From Rhodoferax sp. OV413 (GTDB lineage Bacteria; Pseudomonadota; Gammaproteobacteria; Burkholderiales; Burkholderiaceae_C): 64,000 bases of DNA. The notes under the pieces were generated by a model, which was given only the letters and a program-made list of their open reading frames with translations, had not been told where the DNA came from and searched no databases. The stretch is from contig NZ_FNJA01000007.1 in assembly GCF_900104385.1 (NCBI RefSeq), positions 186,001 through 250,000 of the forward strand. The letters run 5' to 3'. The translations under genes were made by a program, and so were the position numbers. Of this stretch, positions 17,231-25,997 are shown in pieces. Positions within the stretch are counted from its first letter, which is position 1; the number at the start of each line of letters is the position of its first letter.

Positions 17231-18645
17231 CCAGCATCGCGCTGCTAGGCCTGCTCTGCATGCCTGGCAGTGCCGGTGCGCAGATGGCCGAGGTGTTCAA
17301 ACGCACGAGCGAATCGCTGCTGAAAATCGAAGCCGGCAACAACGCCGCCTCGGGCTTCATCTGGAGCGACTCGGCGCATGCGGTCACGGCCTTGCACGTG
17401 GTCGACGGCCAGCAGCGCATCGTGGCGCACTACGTGGGGGCCGACGGCAAGATCGTGGCCTCGACCACCGCCGTGGTCGAAAAGGTGTTGAAGGAATCCG
17501 ACCTGGTACTGCTGCGGCTGCAGACACCGCAGAACCGCAAGCCGCTGGCGTTGAACCTGGCGCCACCGGCCGTCAAGCAGTCCTTCGATGCGCTGGGTTT
17601 TCCGCTGAATATCGCCGGCTACAGCAGCACCGAGGTGAAGCTGCGCTTCGGCGGCAACCAGCTGCGGACGATTCTGCCGCCCAAGGTGCTGCGCGAGATC
17701 ACCGACTACCCCAGCACCAGCATCGAGATCCTGAACCTCGAAGGCAACCTGGTGCCAGGCCTGTCGGGCGCGCCCATTATGGATGCCGAAGGCCGGGTGA
17801 TCGGCATTGTGGACGGCGGCCTGGAGAACGGCGCGGTCGGCATCAGCTGGGGCATTCCGGCCAGCCATCTGCAGCTGCTGGCCCAGTCGAATGTCAGCAA
17901 ACTGCCCGGCTCCACCCGCAATGCGGCCCTGTTTGCGGCCGACCTGCAGGCCGATGTGGCCCCCACGCAGGCCCTAGGCGCGTTCGGCCTGACCAAGCTG
18001 CGCAGCCGCACCTACCAGCAGCTGGCGGCCACCGCCGACGACCAGCTGGGCCTGGCCCAGCTGACCCAGATGTTCCAGATGTTCAACCCCAATGCATTCC
18101 GCTACGACATCTACCAGGACCTGGTGTCCGGCGCCACCGTGGTGGTGCCCGAGGGCGCGCAGTTGGCGCAGCAGGGCAACTTCATCGTCGTACGCACCGA
18201 CGACGCCAGAATGTCGATGAAGATCCAGCTGAAAAGCGTGTCTAACCCACAGCAGGCCATCGCCCAAGCCCAGGTGTTTGAGCAGCAGCTGCTGGAGCCC
18301 GGCAATGGCGTGGCAGTGCTGCCCGACCCGGCGTGGACCTATCTGCAGGCCATGCAGCGCTTTGGTGTGACCACGATCCGCAAAGCCTGGAACCGCGCGG
18401 TCTACCGCAACGGCATGCTGCAGACCGACCGGTATTACTTCGAAACCCTGGCCACCAACGGCAAAAGCCTATTGGGTGTGGCCGCGGCCAACAACGACAG
18501 CAGCTATGCGACGAACCAGATGGAAGTCGCCTGCATGCAAGGCCTGGCCGATGCACGCTGCGCGGCGCTGGTCCGCTCGCGCGAGACCTGGGCGCGGATG
18601 GTGTTGGGCGTGCAGTTCTCCAGCTTCCCGGTGCAGCAGTTCTAG
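17215..18645 (+). CDS. Secreted trypsin-like serine protease with uncharacterised C-terminal domain
   Basis: A 476-residue protein with a signal peptide (ALASIALLGLLCMPGSAGAQ). The trypsin-like domain (about 25-225) keeps the triad: His in VTALHVVDG, Asp in ESDLVLLRL, Ser in VPGLSGAPIMDAEGRVIGI. The remaining 250 residues match no family I recognise. ATG 17215 is chosen for GGGAG upstream and the overlap with the preceding membrane-protein gene. The stop TAG lies in the CTAG that begins the adjacent mobile cassette; if CTAG is a target duplication, the stop is native. I infer a periplasmic protease working with its upstream membrane partner. Confidence 0.72.
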   Translation: MHRALASIALLGLLCMPGSAGAQMAEVFKRTSESLLKIEAGNNAASGFIWSDSAHAVTALHVVDGQQRIVAHYVGADGKIVASTTAVVEKVLKESDLVLLRLQTPQNRKPLALNLAPPAVKQSFDALGFPLNIAGYSSTEVKLRFGGNQLRTILPPKVLREITDYPSTSIEILNLEGNLVPGLSGAPIMDAEGRVIGIVDGGLENGAVGISWGIPASHLQLLAQSNVSKLPGSTRNAALFAADLQADVAPTQALGAFGLTKLRSRTYQQLAATADDQLGLAQLTQMFQMFNPNAFRYDIYQDLVSGATVVVPEGAQLAQQGNFIVVRTDDARMSMKIQLKSVSNPQQAIAQAQVFEQQLLEPGNGVAVLPDPAWTYLQAMQRFGVTTIRKAWNRAVYRNGMLQTDRYYFETLATNGKSLLGVAAANNDSSYATNQMEVACMQGLADARCAALVRSRETWARMVLGVQFSSFPVQQF

Positions 18646-18734
18646 GGCGTGTCATCCATCAATCTCCCTGCAGTTGCTGGCGTGAGCGATAGAAACACCA
18701 TCTCCTCTCGGCTTTGGTGGGTGAAACGCCCTAG
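18642..18734. repeat. 93-bp mini-element with its own inverted ends
   Basis: The same left terminus (CTAGGGCGTGTCATCCATC) is matched at 18716-18734 by an inverted copy (GGTGGGTGAAACGCCCTAG), 16 of 19 positions agreeing and both ending in CTAG. It may be an independent miniature element or a duplicated end of the larger cassette. The inner CTAG supplies the stop of the LysR gene. Confidence 0.55.
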
Positions 18735-19654
18735 TCCAGCTCTGCTTGGACTGCGGCGGTGATGTCGTCTACAAACAAGCGCGTTTTGGCGGGCACCAAT
18801 CGCCCTGGGGGCATCACTGCGTAGATCCCTCCTCCGCCCGATCCTTGCCACTCGGTCAGTATCTGAACCAGTGAGCCCTCTCGCACGGCAACATGGGCCA
18901 GCCAGTCCGGTGTGAGGACTATGCCTGCACCTGCAATCGCGGCCTGCAACAGTGACTCTGAGTTGTCGGCCGACAGTGAACTGGCAGGCCTGACGGTTCG
19001 CTGCTGCCCATCACGCTTCAGAACCCAATCTGGCCAACTGGCATAGTGGATGAAACCCAGGCAAGCATGCTGCTCCAGATCGCCCGGATCCTGGGGTTCA
19101 CCGTGCGCGACGAGGTAGGACGGCGCGGCGTACAGCAAGGTGCGAAACGAAGCAATGTGGCGTGCGATGAGTGAACTGTCGCGCAGCACACCCACACGGA
19201 TCGCCACGTCGAATCCTTCTGCGACGACATCGACATAGCGGTCTGAAAAGCGAGCGTCAATCCGAATCTTGGGGTGCTCTTGGAGAAAGGCGGGGAAACG
19301 CGGCGCAATCAGTCGCCTTCCGAACGTGACCGGCAGCGAGATGCGCAGCAACCCCTGTGGGCTCGACGCGAAGTTGCTCGCCTCTTGGCTCGCGCTTTCC
19401 AGCCCGTCAAGCAGCGCGCGAATCCGCTGGTAGTACAGCGCCCCCACCTCTGTCAGTGCGATTTTGCGGGTGGTGCGCGACAAGAGGCGAACGCCCAGTC
19501 GTTCCTCCAGTTGCCCCATCCGGCGCGAAACAATCGTGGCGTCACGCCTGATGACTTTTGCCGCCCCGGTGAAGCTGCTCGCTTCTACCACTGCGACGAA
19601 AGTGGAGAGCTCATCGAGACTCATCCCTGGCAGCGATTCCTGCATTTTTTGCAT
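18731..19654 (-). CDS. LysR-family transcriptional regulator
   Basis: About 307 residues: winged helix-turn-helix at the N-terminus (STFVAVVEASSFTGAAKVI, then LSRTTRKIALTEVG) and the LysR effector domain (GLLRISLPVTFGRRLIAP onward). It resembles the DsdC/AaeR-like group that often sits divergent to an exporter. ATG 19654 is favoured because GGAG lies 10 bases upstream; ATG 19645 and 19624 are alternatives. The stop TAG is formed by the CTAG of the mini-element end at 18731. It is divergent from the eamA-type gene and is its likely regulator. Confidence 0.88.
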   Translation of the reverse strand: MQKMQESLPGMSLDELSTFVAVVEASSFTGAAKVIRRDATIVSRRMGQLEERLGVRLLSRTTRKIALTEVGALYYQRIRALLDGLESASQEASNFASSPQGLLRISLPVTFGRRLIAPRFPAFLQEHPKIRIDARFSDRYVDVVAEGFDVAIRVGVLRDSSLIARHIASFRTLLYAAPSYLVAHGEPQDPGDLEQHACLGFIHYASWPDWVLKRDGQQRTVRPASSLSADNSESLLQAAIAGAGIVLTPDWLAHVAVREGSLVQILTEWQGSGGGGIYAVMPPGRLVPAKTRLFVDDITAAVQAELD

Positions 19655-19715
19655 GACATTAATTCTCCGATGGCCGATTGTCATTTGTGAGTGCAGTGAT
19701 AGTCTAAGACGCTCA

Positions 19716-19737
19716 TGCCCATGCCGACAAATGGGCA
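19716..19737. promoter_or_regulatory. Candidate LysR operator between lysR and eamA genes
   Basis: In the 116-bp divergent gap, TGCCCAT and ATGGGCA form a perfect 7-bp inverted repeat with an 8-bp spacer. The size fits a LysR binding site, but the motif was picked by symmetry only. Confidence 0.35.
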
Positions 19738-19770
19738 ACTTCCAAGCACGCGAACCACCCACTTCATCCC

Positions 19771-20640
19771 ATGTCACTCGAACGCATCGCTCCTGGCCTA
19801 TTTGCCTTCCTCTGGTCTACAGGCTGGATCGCCGCGAAATTCGGTGCGGGAGTCGCTGGCCCCATGGTGTTCTTGAGCCTGCGGTTCAGCGCTGCCGCCG
19901 TGCTGATGCTCTTGCTCTGCCGGCTTCAACGCGTCCCATTCCCACGCGATCTTCGGCTGATGGCTGTGTCCATGCTCTCTGGCGTGCTGCTGCACGGGCT
20001 CTATTTGGGAGCGGTGTGGTGGGCCATCGCCCAAGGCGTTCCTGCCGGGCTTTCAGGCGTGATTGCAGCCGTGCAGCCGTTGCTCACGGCCATTCTTGCC
20101 GTGCATCTGATCGGAGAGCGGCTCAGTCGCCGCCAGAAGACTGGACTGCTCATAGGATTCGCAGGGGTAGCGGTGGCCATTGCCCCCAGAATTCTTGCGG
20201 CGAGCGTCGCCAGCATCGCTGCATGGGCCATCCTCATCAATGTCCTGGGGATGATCTCCGTCAGCTACGGGACCATCTACCAAAAGAAAAAGCTTGGTGG
20301 CCACGACCTGCGTGTTGTCGTGACCTACCAATACCTAGGCGCATTGTTCGTCACCTTGCCACTCTCATTTCTGTTGGACACCTGGACGATCGACTTTGGC
20401 TGGGTGTTCTGGTCCGTCCTGGCGTGGTCGGTCTTGGCCAGTTCCATCGTCGGCATTCTTCTGCTCCTGTATCTGTTGCGCCAGGGGCAGGCATCCCGCG
20501 CGGCCGCGCTGGTCTACCTGGTCCCCGCGCTGACCGCCTTGCAGGCGTTGATCGCCTTTGGCGAAGTTCCCAACGTGCCCATGGTGATCGGGGCTGCAAT
20601 CACCATTTTTGGTGTTTACCTGACCAATCGAGCGGCCTGA
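19771..20640 (+). CDS. EamA-family (DMT) exporter
   Basis: A 289-residue protein with about ten membrane segments in two EamA repeats, starting FAFLWSTGWIAAKFG and including AVQPLLTAILAVHLIGERLSRRQKTGLLIGF (quoted in part: AVQPLLTAILAVHLIGE) and LVYLVPALTALQALIAFGE in the second half. Such inner-membrane carriers export metabolites or amino acids; the substrate is unknown. It is paired with the divergent LysR gene, and both lie between the inverted terminal repeats, so the pair probably moves as a unit. No clear ribosome binding site precedes ATG 19771. Confidence 0.88.
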   Translation: MSLERIAPGLFAFLWSTGWIAAKFGAGVAGPMVFLSLRFSAAAVLMLLLCRLQRVPFPRDLRLMAVSMLSGVLLHGLYLGAVWWAIAQGVPAGLSGVIAAVQPLLTAILAVHLIGERLSRRQKTGLLIGFAGVAVAIAPRILAASVASIAAWAILINVLGMISVSYGTIYQKKKLGGHDLRVVVTYQYLGALFVTLPLSFLLDTWTIDFGWVFWSVLAWSVLASSIVGILLLLYLLRQGQASRAAALVYLVPALTALQALIAFGEVPNVPMVIGAAITIFGVYLTNRAA

Positions 20641-20709
20641 ACTACCTTGTCCTGCCTGACCAGGCTGCAGGGGGATTGGATGACGACACGCCCTAGGCAC
20701 CAGTCGGAA

Positions 20710-20774
20710 TGCTATTGAAACCATAGCTACTGGTGCAGGACCTACCTGCACCAGAGCCCTATTTCACTTAAATT
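20710..20774 (-). repeat. Intergenic palindromic repeat, copy F (compensatory stem)
   Basis: Here the stem reads CTGGTGCAGG (20730-20739), loop of five, CCTGCACCAG (20745-20754), a perfect 10-bp hairpin. Relative to other copies (GCGCA/TGCGC), both arms changed together (GTGCA/TGCAC). It lies 14 bases beyond the right end of the mobile cassette. Confidence 0.8.
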
Positions 20775-20776
20775 CC

Positions 20777-23119
20777 CTAGCGAACCTTGCGTGAAGGCTT
20801 GTTGACCGGCGACTTGCCCGAACCGTTGTCGCGCGGCGGCAGGCCGGTGTGCTGGGTCAGCAAACGGCCCTTGGTCACCGGCGAGGACTTGGTGGTCACG
20901 GTAGTCGAGTTCTTCTTGCGCGCGCTCTCGTAGCCGCCATCGGTCATCGGCTGGTAGGTCGGGATCAGGTGGTGCTTGCCGTTGCCGATCAGGTCGGCCC
21001 GGCCCATGGTCTTCAGCGCATCGCGCAGCAGTGGCCAGTTGTTCGCATCGTGGTAGCGCAAGAAGGCCTTGTGCAGCCGGCGGCGCCGGTCGCCGCGCAC
21101 GATGTCCACGCTTTCGCTGTCACGGGTGATCTTGCGCAGCGGGTTCTTGCCGCTGTGGTACATCGTGGTCGCGGTGGCCATCGGCGACGGGTAGAAGGTC
21201 TGCACCTGGTCGGCGCGGAAGCCATTCTTCTTCAGCCACAGCGCCAGGTTCATCATGTCTTCGTCGCTGGTGCCGGGATGCGCGGCGATGAAGTACGGAA
21301 TCAGGTACTGCTTCTTGCCAGCTTCCAGGCTGAACTTCTCGAACAAGGTTTTGAACTTGTCGTAGCTACCGATGCCGGGCTTCATCATCTTGGTCAGCGG
21401 ACCCTGCTCGGTGTGCTCGGGCGCGATCTTCAGGTAGCCGCCGACGTGGTGGGTCACCAGCTCTTTCACGTACTCGGGGCTTTGCACGGCCAGGTCGTAG
21501 CGCAGGCCGGAGCCGATCAGTATCTTCTTGATGCCCTTGAGCGCGCGGGCGCGGCGGTAGATCTTGATCAGCGGATCGTGGTTCGTGCCCAGGTTCGAGC
21601 AGATGCCGGGGTAGACGCAACTGGGCTTGCGGCACGCGGCCTCGATCTCGGGGCTCTTGCAGCCGAGGCGGTACATATTCGCCGTCGGGCCGCCCAGGTC
21701 GGAGATGGTGCCGGTGAAGCCCTTCACCTTGTCGCGGATGTCTTCGACTTCCTTGATGATCGACTCTTCCGAGCGGCTCTGGATGATGCGGCCCTCGTGC
21801 TCGGTGATCGAGCAAAAGGTGCAGCCGCCGAAACAGCCGCGCATGATGTTCACGCTGAAGCGGATCATTTCCCAGGCGGGAATCTTGGTGGCGCCGTCAT
21901 GGCTGCCGTTCTCGTCGGCGTAGGCGGGATGCGGGCTGCGCGCATACGGCAGGTCGAACACCGTGTCCATCTCGGCCGTAGTCAGCGGGATCGGCGGCGG
22001 GTTGATCCACACGTCGCGGGCGGTCACGCCTTCGCCATGCGCCTGCACTAGCGCGCGGGCGTTGCCGGGGTTGGTTTCCAGATGCAGCACGCGATTCGCG
22101 TGGGCGTAGAGCACGGGGTCGGCCTTGACCTGCTCGTACGACGGCAAACGGATCACCGAACGCTCGCGTGGCGGCACCTTGATCTTGGCGAGTTCGCGCG
22201 CTTGCGAACGGGCCAAGGCGTCGCCCAGCGAGGGGCTCATCTTGACCACGGCTTCGGCCGGCACACCCTGCGGATTGGCGTCGTCCTTGGAGCAGCTGGC
22301 GCCCTGCTCTGCCGCCTGCTCCGACGTGGTCTGGTAGGGGTTGATGTGCGACTCGACGCGGCCCGGCGCATCCACCGAGGTCGAGTTGATCTCGATCCAG
22401 TCGCGGCCGGTCGGGTCATCGCTACGGCGGATGAAGGCCGTGCCACGCACATCGGTGATGCTTTGGACGGGTTCTTTGGCAGCGAGTCGGTGGGCCACTT
22501 CAACGATGGCCCGCTCGGCATTGCCGTACAGCAGCAGATCGCACTTGGCATCCACCACCACGCTGCGGCGCACCTTGTCGGACCAGTAGTCGTAATGCGC
22601 GATGCGGCGCAGCGAGCCTTCGATGCCGCCCAGGACGATGGGCACGTCCTTGTAGGCTTCGCGGCAGCGCTGGCTGTAGACGATGGCCGCGCGGTCGGGG
22701 CGCTTGCCGCCGATGTCGCCGGGGGTGTAGGCGTCGTCACTGCGGATCTTGCGGTCCGCGGTGTAGCGGTTGATCATCGAATCCATGTTGCCCGACGTGA
22801 CGCCGAAGAACAGGTTGGGTTTGCCCAGCGCCTTGAACGGGTCGGCGCTTTGCCAGTCCGGCTGGGCGATGATGCCGACGCGAAAGCCCTGCATCTCCAG
22901 CATGCGGCCGATTACCGACATGCCGAAGCTCGGGTGGTCCACATAGGCATCGCCGGTGACGATGATCACGTCGCAGCTGTCCCAGCCCAGTTTGTCCATC
23001 TCGGCGCGGCTCATCGGCAGGAATTTGGACGTGCCAAAACGGGCCGCCCAGTACTTGCGGTAGCTGGTCAGCGGCTTGGCGGCGCGCGCGAAAAAGGAAA
23101 CGTCAACCGGGGCGTTCAT
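20777..23119 (-). CDS. YgiQ-family radical SAM protein
   Basis: A 780-residue protein of the UPF0313/YgiQ family. The N-terminus carries the typical [34 protein letters not shown] (start [19 protein letters not shown]), followed by an SAM-dependent core with the cluster-binding CFGGCTFC (C-x3-C-x2-C) near residue 425 and the conserved [15 protein letters not shown]. The C-terminal tail is basic. The family is widespread and its reaction is not established. It is a single gene, divergent from the HD-GYP gene. Confidence 0.93.
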   Translation of the reverse strand: MNAPVDVSFFARAAKPLTSYRKYWAARFGTSKFLPMSRAEMDKLGWDSCDVIIVTGDAYVDHPSFGMSVIGRMLEMQGFRVGIIAQPDWQSADPFKALGKPNLFFGVTSGNMDSMINRYTADRKIRSDDAYTPGDIGGKRPDRAAIVYSQRCREAYKDVPIVLGGIEGSLRRIAHYDYWSDKVRRSVVVDAKCDLLLYGNAERAIVEVAHRLAAKEPVQSITDVRGTAFIRRSDDPTGRDWIEINSTSVDAPGRVESHINPYQTTSEQAAEQGASCSKDDANPQGVPAEAVVKMSPSLGDALARSQARELAKIKVPPRERSVIRLPSYEQVKADPVLYAHANRVLHLETNPGNARALVQAHGEGVTARDVWINPPPIPLTTAEMDTVFDLPYARSPHPAYADENGSHDGATKIPAWEMIRFSVNIMRGCFGGCTFCSITEHEGRIIQSRSEESIIKEVEDIRDKVKGFTGTISDLGGPTANMYRLGCKSPEIEAACRKPSCVYPGICSNLGTNHDPLIKIYRRARALKGIKKILIGSGLRYDLAVQSPEYVKELVTHHVGGYLKIAPEHTEQGPLTKMMKPGIGSYDKFKTLFEKFSLEAGKKQYLIPYFIAAHPGTSDEDMMNLALWLKKNGFRADQVQTFYPSPMATATTMYHSGKNPLRKITRDSESVDIVRGDRRRRLHKAFLRYHDANNWPLLRDALKTMGRADLIGNGKHHLIPTYQPMTDGGYESARKKNSTTVTTKSSPVTKGRLLTQHTGLPPRDNGSGKSPVNKPSRKVR

Positions 23120-23254
23120 TCAGGAGCTTTGTGGGGATTAACCCGCGATTTTAAGGCTTGGGGCCCGTTTGCGCACCTGGGCGTGCTTATCTCCCTGTGA
23201 AACGCCCGGCAGCAGCACCCGAAAAGCCCAAATGGCTGTGTTAAAAATCCGTAC

Positions 23255-24580
23255 ATGGCCGATAGCGCACCCGATACTCCGTACTTCGCCCAGGCCGTCG
23301 GCCGGCTTGGCGACCAGCGGGCGATGCGGACCACGCAGCCGGTGTACGGCGCCCAGGGCATCAAGATCCTGGACAAGGGCGCCAAGCTGAACACCCGGCT
23401 GTACGAACGCCTGGTGCAGCACCATCCGTCCACCACGCTGGAGGACGCGATCGAGATCGAATCCGCCGTGTCCGGCAAGAACCTGCGCGCCCTGGCCGAA
23501 ACGCTGCTGGACGGCTCGCCGGTCTTTGTCCGCATGGCTGAAAAGCCGGCCGACCGCAAGCTGCTGCTCGACTGCCTGGAGGCCGTTCCGCTGCCCCCGG
23601 CCGTGGTGTTCCAGCTGACCGTGCTGCACGATGTGCAGCCCGAGCTGTTCCGCTACCTGGTGGCCTCGGCACTCACCGCGGTATGGCTGGGCAACGGCCC
23701 GCTGGCTGTGCGTCACGACCTGGTGATGCTGGCCGCCGCCGGCCTGCTACACAACCTGGGCATGATGCACATCGACCCGGTGCTGCTGCAGCCTGGCGCC
23801 CAGATCAGCCGGGAACAGCGGCGCCAGCTGTATTCGCACCCGCTGGTGTCGGTGCTGCTGCTGGAGCGCCACCACGAATACACGGCCGACATGCTGCGCG
23901 CCATCCGCGAGCACCACGAGGTGCTGGACGGCTCGGGCTACCCTGGCGGGCTGGCCGGAAGCGCCATCAGCCCCTGGGGCCGGATTCTGTCGCTGGCCCA
24001 GGTGGTGGCAGCCCTGGTCAAACCCGGCCGCAGCCACGCCTTGCTGCGGGTATCGGTGCTGCTGCGGACCAACCGCCACCGTTTCGACCCGGCCCTGGTC
24101 GACCGCCTGCTGCCGCTGCTGCAGCAACTGGCCGGGGAGACTGCGGACCAGGGCGGCATCGACAACCGGGTCAGCGACCCGGTCGGCCAGCTGAACCGCA
24201 TCCACCAGGCGCTGCTGGCCTGGCCGGCCAGCCTGGCGCAGGACGCGCAATGGCCGGCCGCGCGGCGCAGCGGCATGCTGTCCATCGGCGAGCGCTGCGC
24301 GCGCATCCTGCGCACCCTGGTCGAGTCAGGCGTGTCGTCCGAGCAGATGAACCTGCTGGACCAGGACGCCATCACAGGCCCGCTGGCCGACGAGCTGTCC
24401 CTGGTCACCCACGAGCTGGCCTGGCAGCTGCAGGCGCTGGAACGCGAGGCGCGGCGCCGCTGGCGGCTGGCTCCAGGCGAGCAACTGCCCGCAGCGCTGG
24501 CGCAGTGGATAGAAACCGTAGAACACATCTGCGCCGGCCTGGCCAGCCCAGAAGGCACGGCGGCAGGCACCGAGAAATAG
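23255..24580 (+). CDS. HD-GYP-domain protein with altered HD motif
   Basis: A 441-residue cytosolic protein without membrane segments. Residues about 125-245 form an HD-GYP domain: HHEVLDGSGYPGG (220-232) is canonical, but the metal-binding HD pair reads LLHNLGMM (His166-Asn167), where active c-di-GMP phosphodiesterases have LLHDIGK. The N-terminal 110 residues and the C-terminal 200 residues are not assigned. The Asp-to-Asn change suggests weak or no hydrolysis, perhaps a c-di-GMP-binding or protein-interaction role. It stands alone; a GGDEF enzyme is encoded at 55553. Confidence 0.8.
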   Translation: MADSAPDTPYFAQAVGRLGDQRAMRTTQPVYGAQGIKILDKGAKLNTRLYERLVQHHPSTTLEDAIEIESAVSGKNLRALAETLLDGSPVFVRMAEKPADRKLLLDCLEAVPLPPAVVFQLTVLHDVQPELFRYLVASALTAVWLGNGPLAVRHDLVMLAAAGLLHNLGMMHIDPVLLQPGAQISREQRRQLYSHPLVSVLLLERHHEYTADMLRAIREHHEVLDGSGYPGGLAGSAISPWGRILSLAQVVAALVKPGRSHALLRVSVLLRTNRHRFDPALVDRLLPLLQQLAGETADQGGIDNRVSDPVGQLNRIHQALLAWPASLAQDAQWPAARRSGMLSIGERCARILRTLVESGVSSEQMNLLDQDAITGPLADELSLVTHELAWQLQALEREARRRWRLAPGEQLPAALAQWIETVEHICAGLASPEGTAAGTEK

Positions 24581-24589
24581 GCGTCCGAA

Positions 24590-24650
24590 ATTTATAAAAA
24601 TAATGGTGCTCGCGCTTATTACACCAGCGCTAGCAGCTATTTTTTATATA
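24590..24650 (+). repeat. Intergenic palindromic repeat, copy G (inverted, compensatory stem)
   Basis: Read on the minus strand: AATAGCTGCTAGCGCTGGTG, then TAATAAGCGCGAGCACC. The arms are GCGCT/AGCGC rather than GCGCA/TGCGC, so both partners changed. It lies between two convergent genes. Confidence 0.7.
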
Positions 24651-24663
24651 GCAAACCTACAAC

Positions 24664-25824
24664 TTACGCGCCCAGGCCCATGGACCGCGTAATCACTTCC
24701 TTCATGATTTCATTCGTGCCACCGTAGATGCGCTGCACCCGGGCGTCAGCATAGGCACGGGTGATCGGGTATTCCCACATGAAGCCGTAGCCGCCGAAGA
24801 GCTGCACGCATTCGTCCATCACCTTGCATTGCAGGTCGGTGGTCCAGTACTTGGCCATGCTGGCGGTGGCGGTGTCCAGCCGGTCCTGCAGCAGCAGCTC
24901 GGTGCAGCGGTCGATGAACACCTGGGCCACCTGCACCTCGGTCTGCAGCTCGGCCAGGGTGAAGCGGGTGTTCTGGAAGCTGGCCACCGGCTGACCGAAC
25001 ACCTTGCGCTCCTTCACATAGGCCACGGTCCAGTCGATGGCCGCCTGGGCCGCGGCCACGGCGGTGATGGCGATCTGCAGGCGCTCCCAGGGCAGCTGCT
25101 CCATCAGGCAGACAAAGCCCTTGTTTTCGTGCGACCGCCCGCCCAGCAGCTGATCGGCCGGCAGGCGCACGTTGTCGAAAAACAGCTCGGCCGTATCCTG
25201 TGCCTTCATACCCAGCTTCTTCAGCCGCTTGCCCACGGTAAAACCGGGCATGCCGCGCTCGACCAGGAACAGGCTGGTGCCCTTGGCGCCGGCGGTGGGG
25301 TTGGTCTTGGCCACCACTACCACCAGGTCGGCGTGCCAGCCGTTGGTAATGAAGGTCTTGCTGCCGTTCAGCCGGTAGCTGCCGTCGGCCTGCTTGATCG
25401 CGGTGGACTGTATGCCCTGCAGATCGGAGCCGGCGGCCGGCTCGCTCATGGCAATCGCGCCCACCATGGCGCCGCTGGCCATCTGCGGCAGGTACTTTTG
25501 CTTTTGCGGCTCGGTGGCGTAGTGCAGCAGATACGGGGCAACGATCTCGCTGTGCAGGCTGTAGCCTATGCCGGTCACGCCGACCCGCGCCAACTCTTCG
25601 ATCTGCACCACCGAATACAGCTTGTCGGCCCCGGCGCCGCCAAATTCCTCGGGCATCGACGGGCACAGGAAACCGTTGGCGCCGGCCGCGTTCCATACCG
25701 CCCGGTCCACATAGCCCTGCTCTTCCCAGGCCGCATGGAAGGGGACGATTTCCTTGGCCACAAATCGGCGAAAGCTATCGCGGAAGGCTTCGTGCTCGGG
25801 GCTGAAAAGAGTGCGTTCAATCAT
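24664..25824 (-). CDS. Acyl-CoA dehydrogenase
   Basis: A 386-residue flavoenzyme of the acyl-CoA dehydrogenase family (alpha,beta-oxidation of an acyl-CoA with transfer of electrons to ETF). Visible are the ITNGWHAD and AMSEPAAGSDLQG FAD-binding blocks, FGGYGFMWEYPITR, and the catalytic base Glu372 in IYGGTNEIMKEV near the C-terminus, the position typical of medium/short-chain and long-chain (LcaD-like) bacterial enzymes. The start ATG 25824 matches the family N-terminus (RTLFSPEHEAFRDSFRRF). Chain-length preference cannot be read. No beta-oxidation partner is adjacent. Confidence 0.92.
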   Translation of the reverse strand: MIERTLFSPEHEAFRDSFRRFVAKEIVPFHAAWEEQGYVDRAVWNAAGANGFLCPSMPEEFGGAGADKLYSVVQIEELARVGVTGIGYSLHSEIVAPYLLHYATEPQKQKYLPQMASGAMVGAIAMSEPAAGSDLQGIQSTAIKQADGSYRLNGSKTFITNGWHADLVVVVAKTNPTAGAKGTSLFLVERGMPGFTVGKRLKKLGMKAQDTAELFFDNVRLPADQLLGGRSHENKGFVCLMEQLPWERLQIAITAVAAAQAAIDWTVAYVKERKVFGQPVASFQNTRFTLAELQTEVQVAQVFIDRCTELLLQDRLDTATASMAKYWTTDLQCKVMDECVQLFGGYGFMWEYPITRAYADARVQRIYGGTNEIMKEVITRSMGLGA

Positions 25825-25931
25825 GGCGAATAGCGAATGGCTCCCAGGATGGTTTCCAACAGGTGGTCGGCACACAGCCGGTAGGCTGGCGCTGCAATGT
25901 ACTGCAGCACCCGGCGCGCCAGGCCCACCAT
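25821..25931 (-). CDS. Possible 36-residue hypothetical protein upstream of acyl-CoA dehydrogenase gene
   Basis: The frame MVGLARRVLQYIAAP...GAIRYSP ends in a TGA that overlaps the acyl-CoA dehydrogenase ATG (ATGA), with GAGG just before its ATG; the frame is open up to an ATG at 26009. Codon third positions look coding-like by eye. No family recognised; it could equally be untranslated leader. Confidence 0.25.
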   Translation of the reverse strand: MVGLARRVLQYIAAPAYRLCADHLLETILGAIRYSP

Positions 25932-25997
25932 TTCCCTCAAATAGGGGATGAATCCGCGAGCCGGCAAGGCCGCCAGAGCGCTGGCGATAATGCACGC

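Larger units (their letters stand above)
18642..20696. mobile_element. Putative passenger-only mobile cassette (LysR + EamA) with 32-bp terminal inverted repeats
   Basis: The left end (CTAGGGCGTGTCATCC from 18642) and the right end read inward from 20696 (CTAGGGCGTGTCGTCATCC) match at 27 of 32 positions, both ending in CCCTGCAG. CTAG at both edges could be a 4-bp target duplication, as made by some IS5-family elements. No transposase lies inside, only a divergent regulator/exporter pair. The inner genes look less biased toward G or C at third positions than their neighbours (by eye). This is like a mobile insertion cassette: ends moved in trans by a transposase elsewhere. Confidence 0.6.

Noticed and set aside
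16583-18645. The membrane protein/protease pair as an anti-phage defence system
   Set aside because: The protease is secreted, no effector or nuclease is nearby, and no defence genes surround it; the idea has no support from sequence.
24326-24340. AGGCGTGTCGTCC inside the HD-GYP gene, similar to the cassette ends
   Set aside because: Short coding match (ESGVSSEQ) without the CTAG or the CCCTGCAG part; chance.
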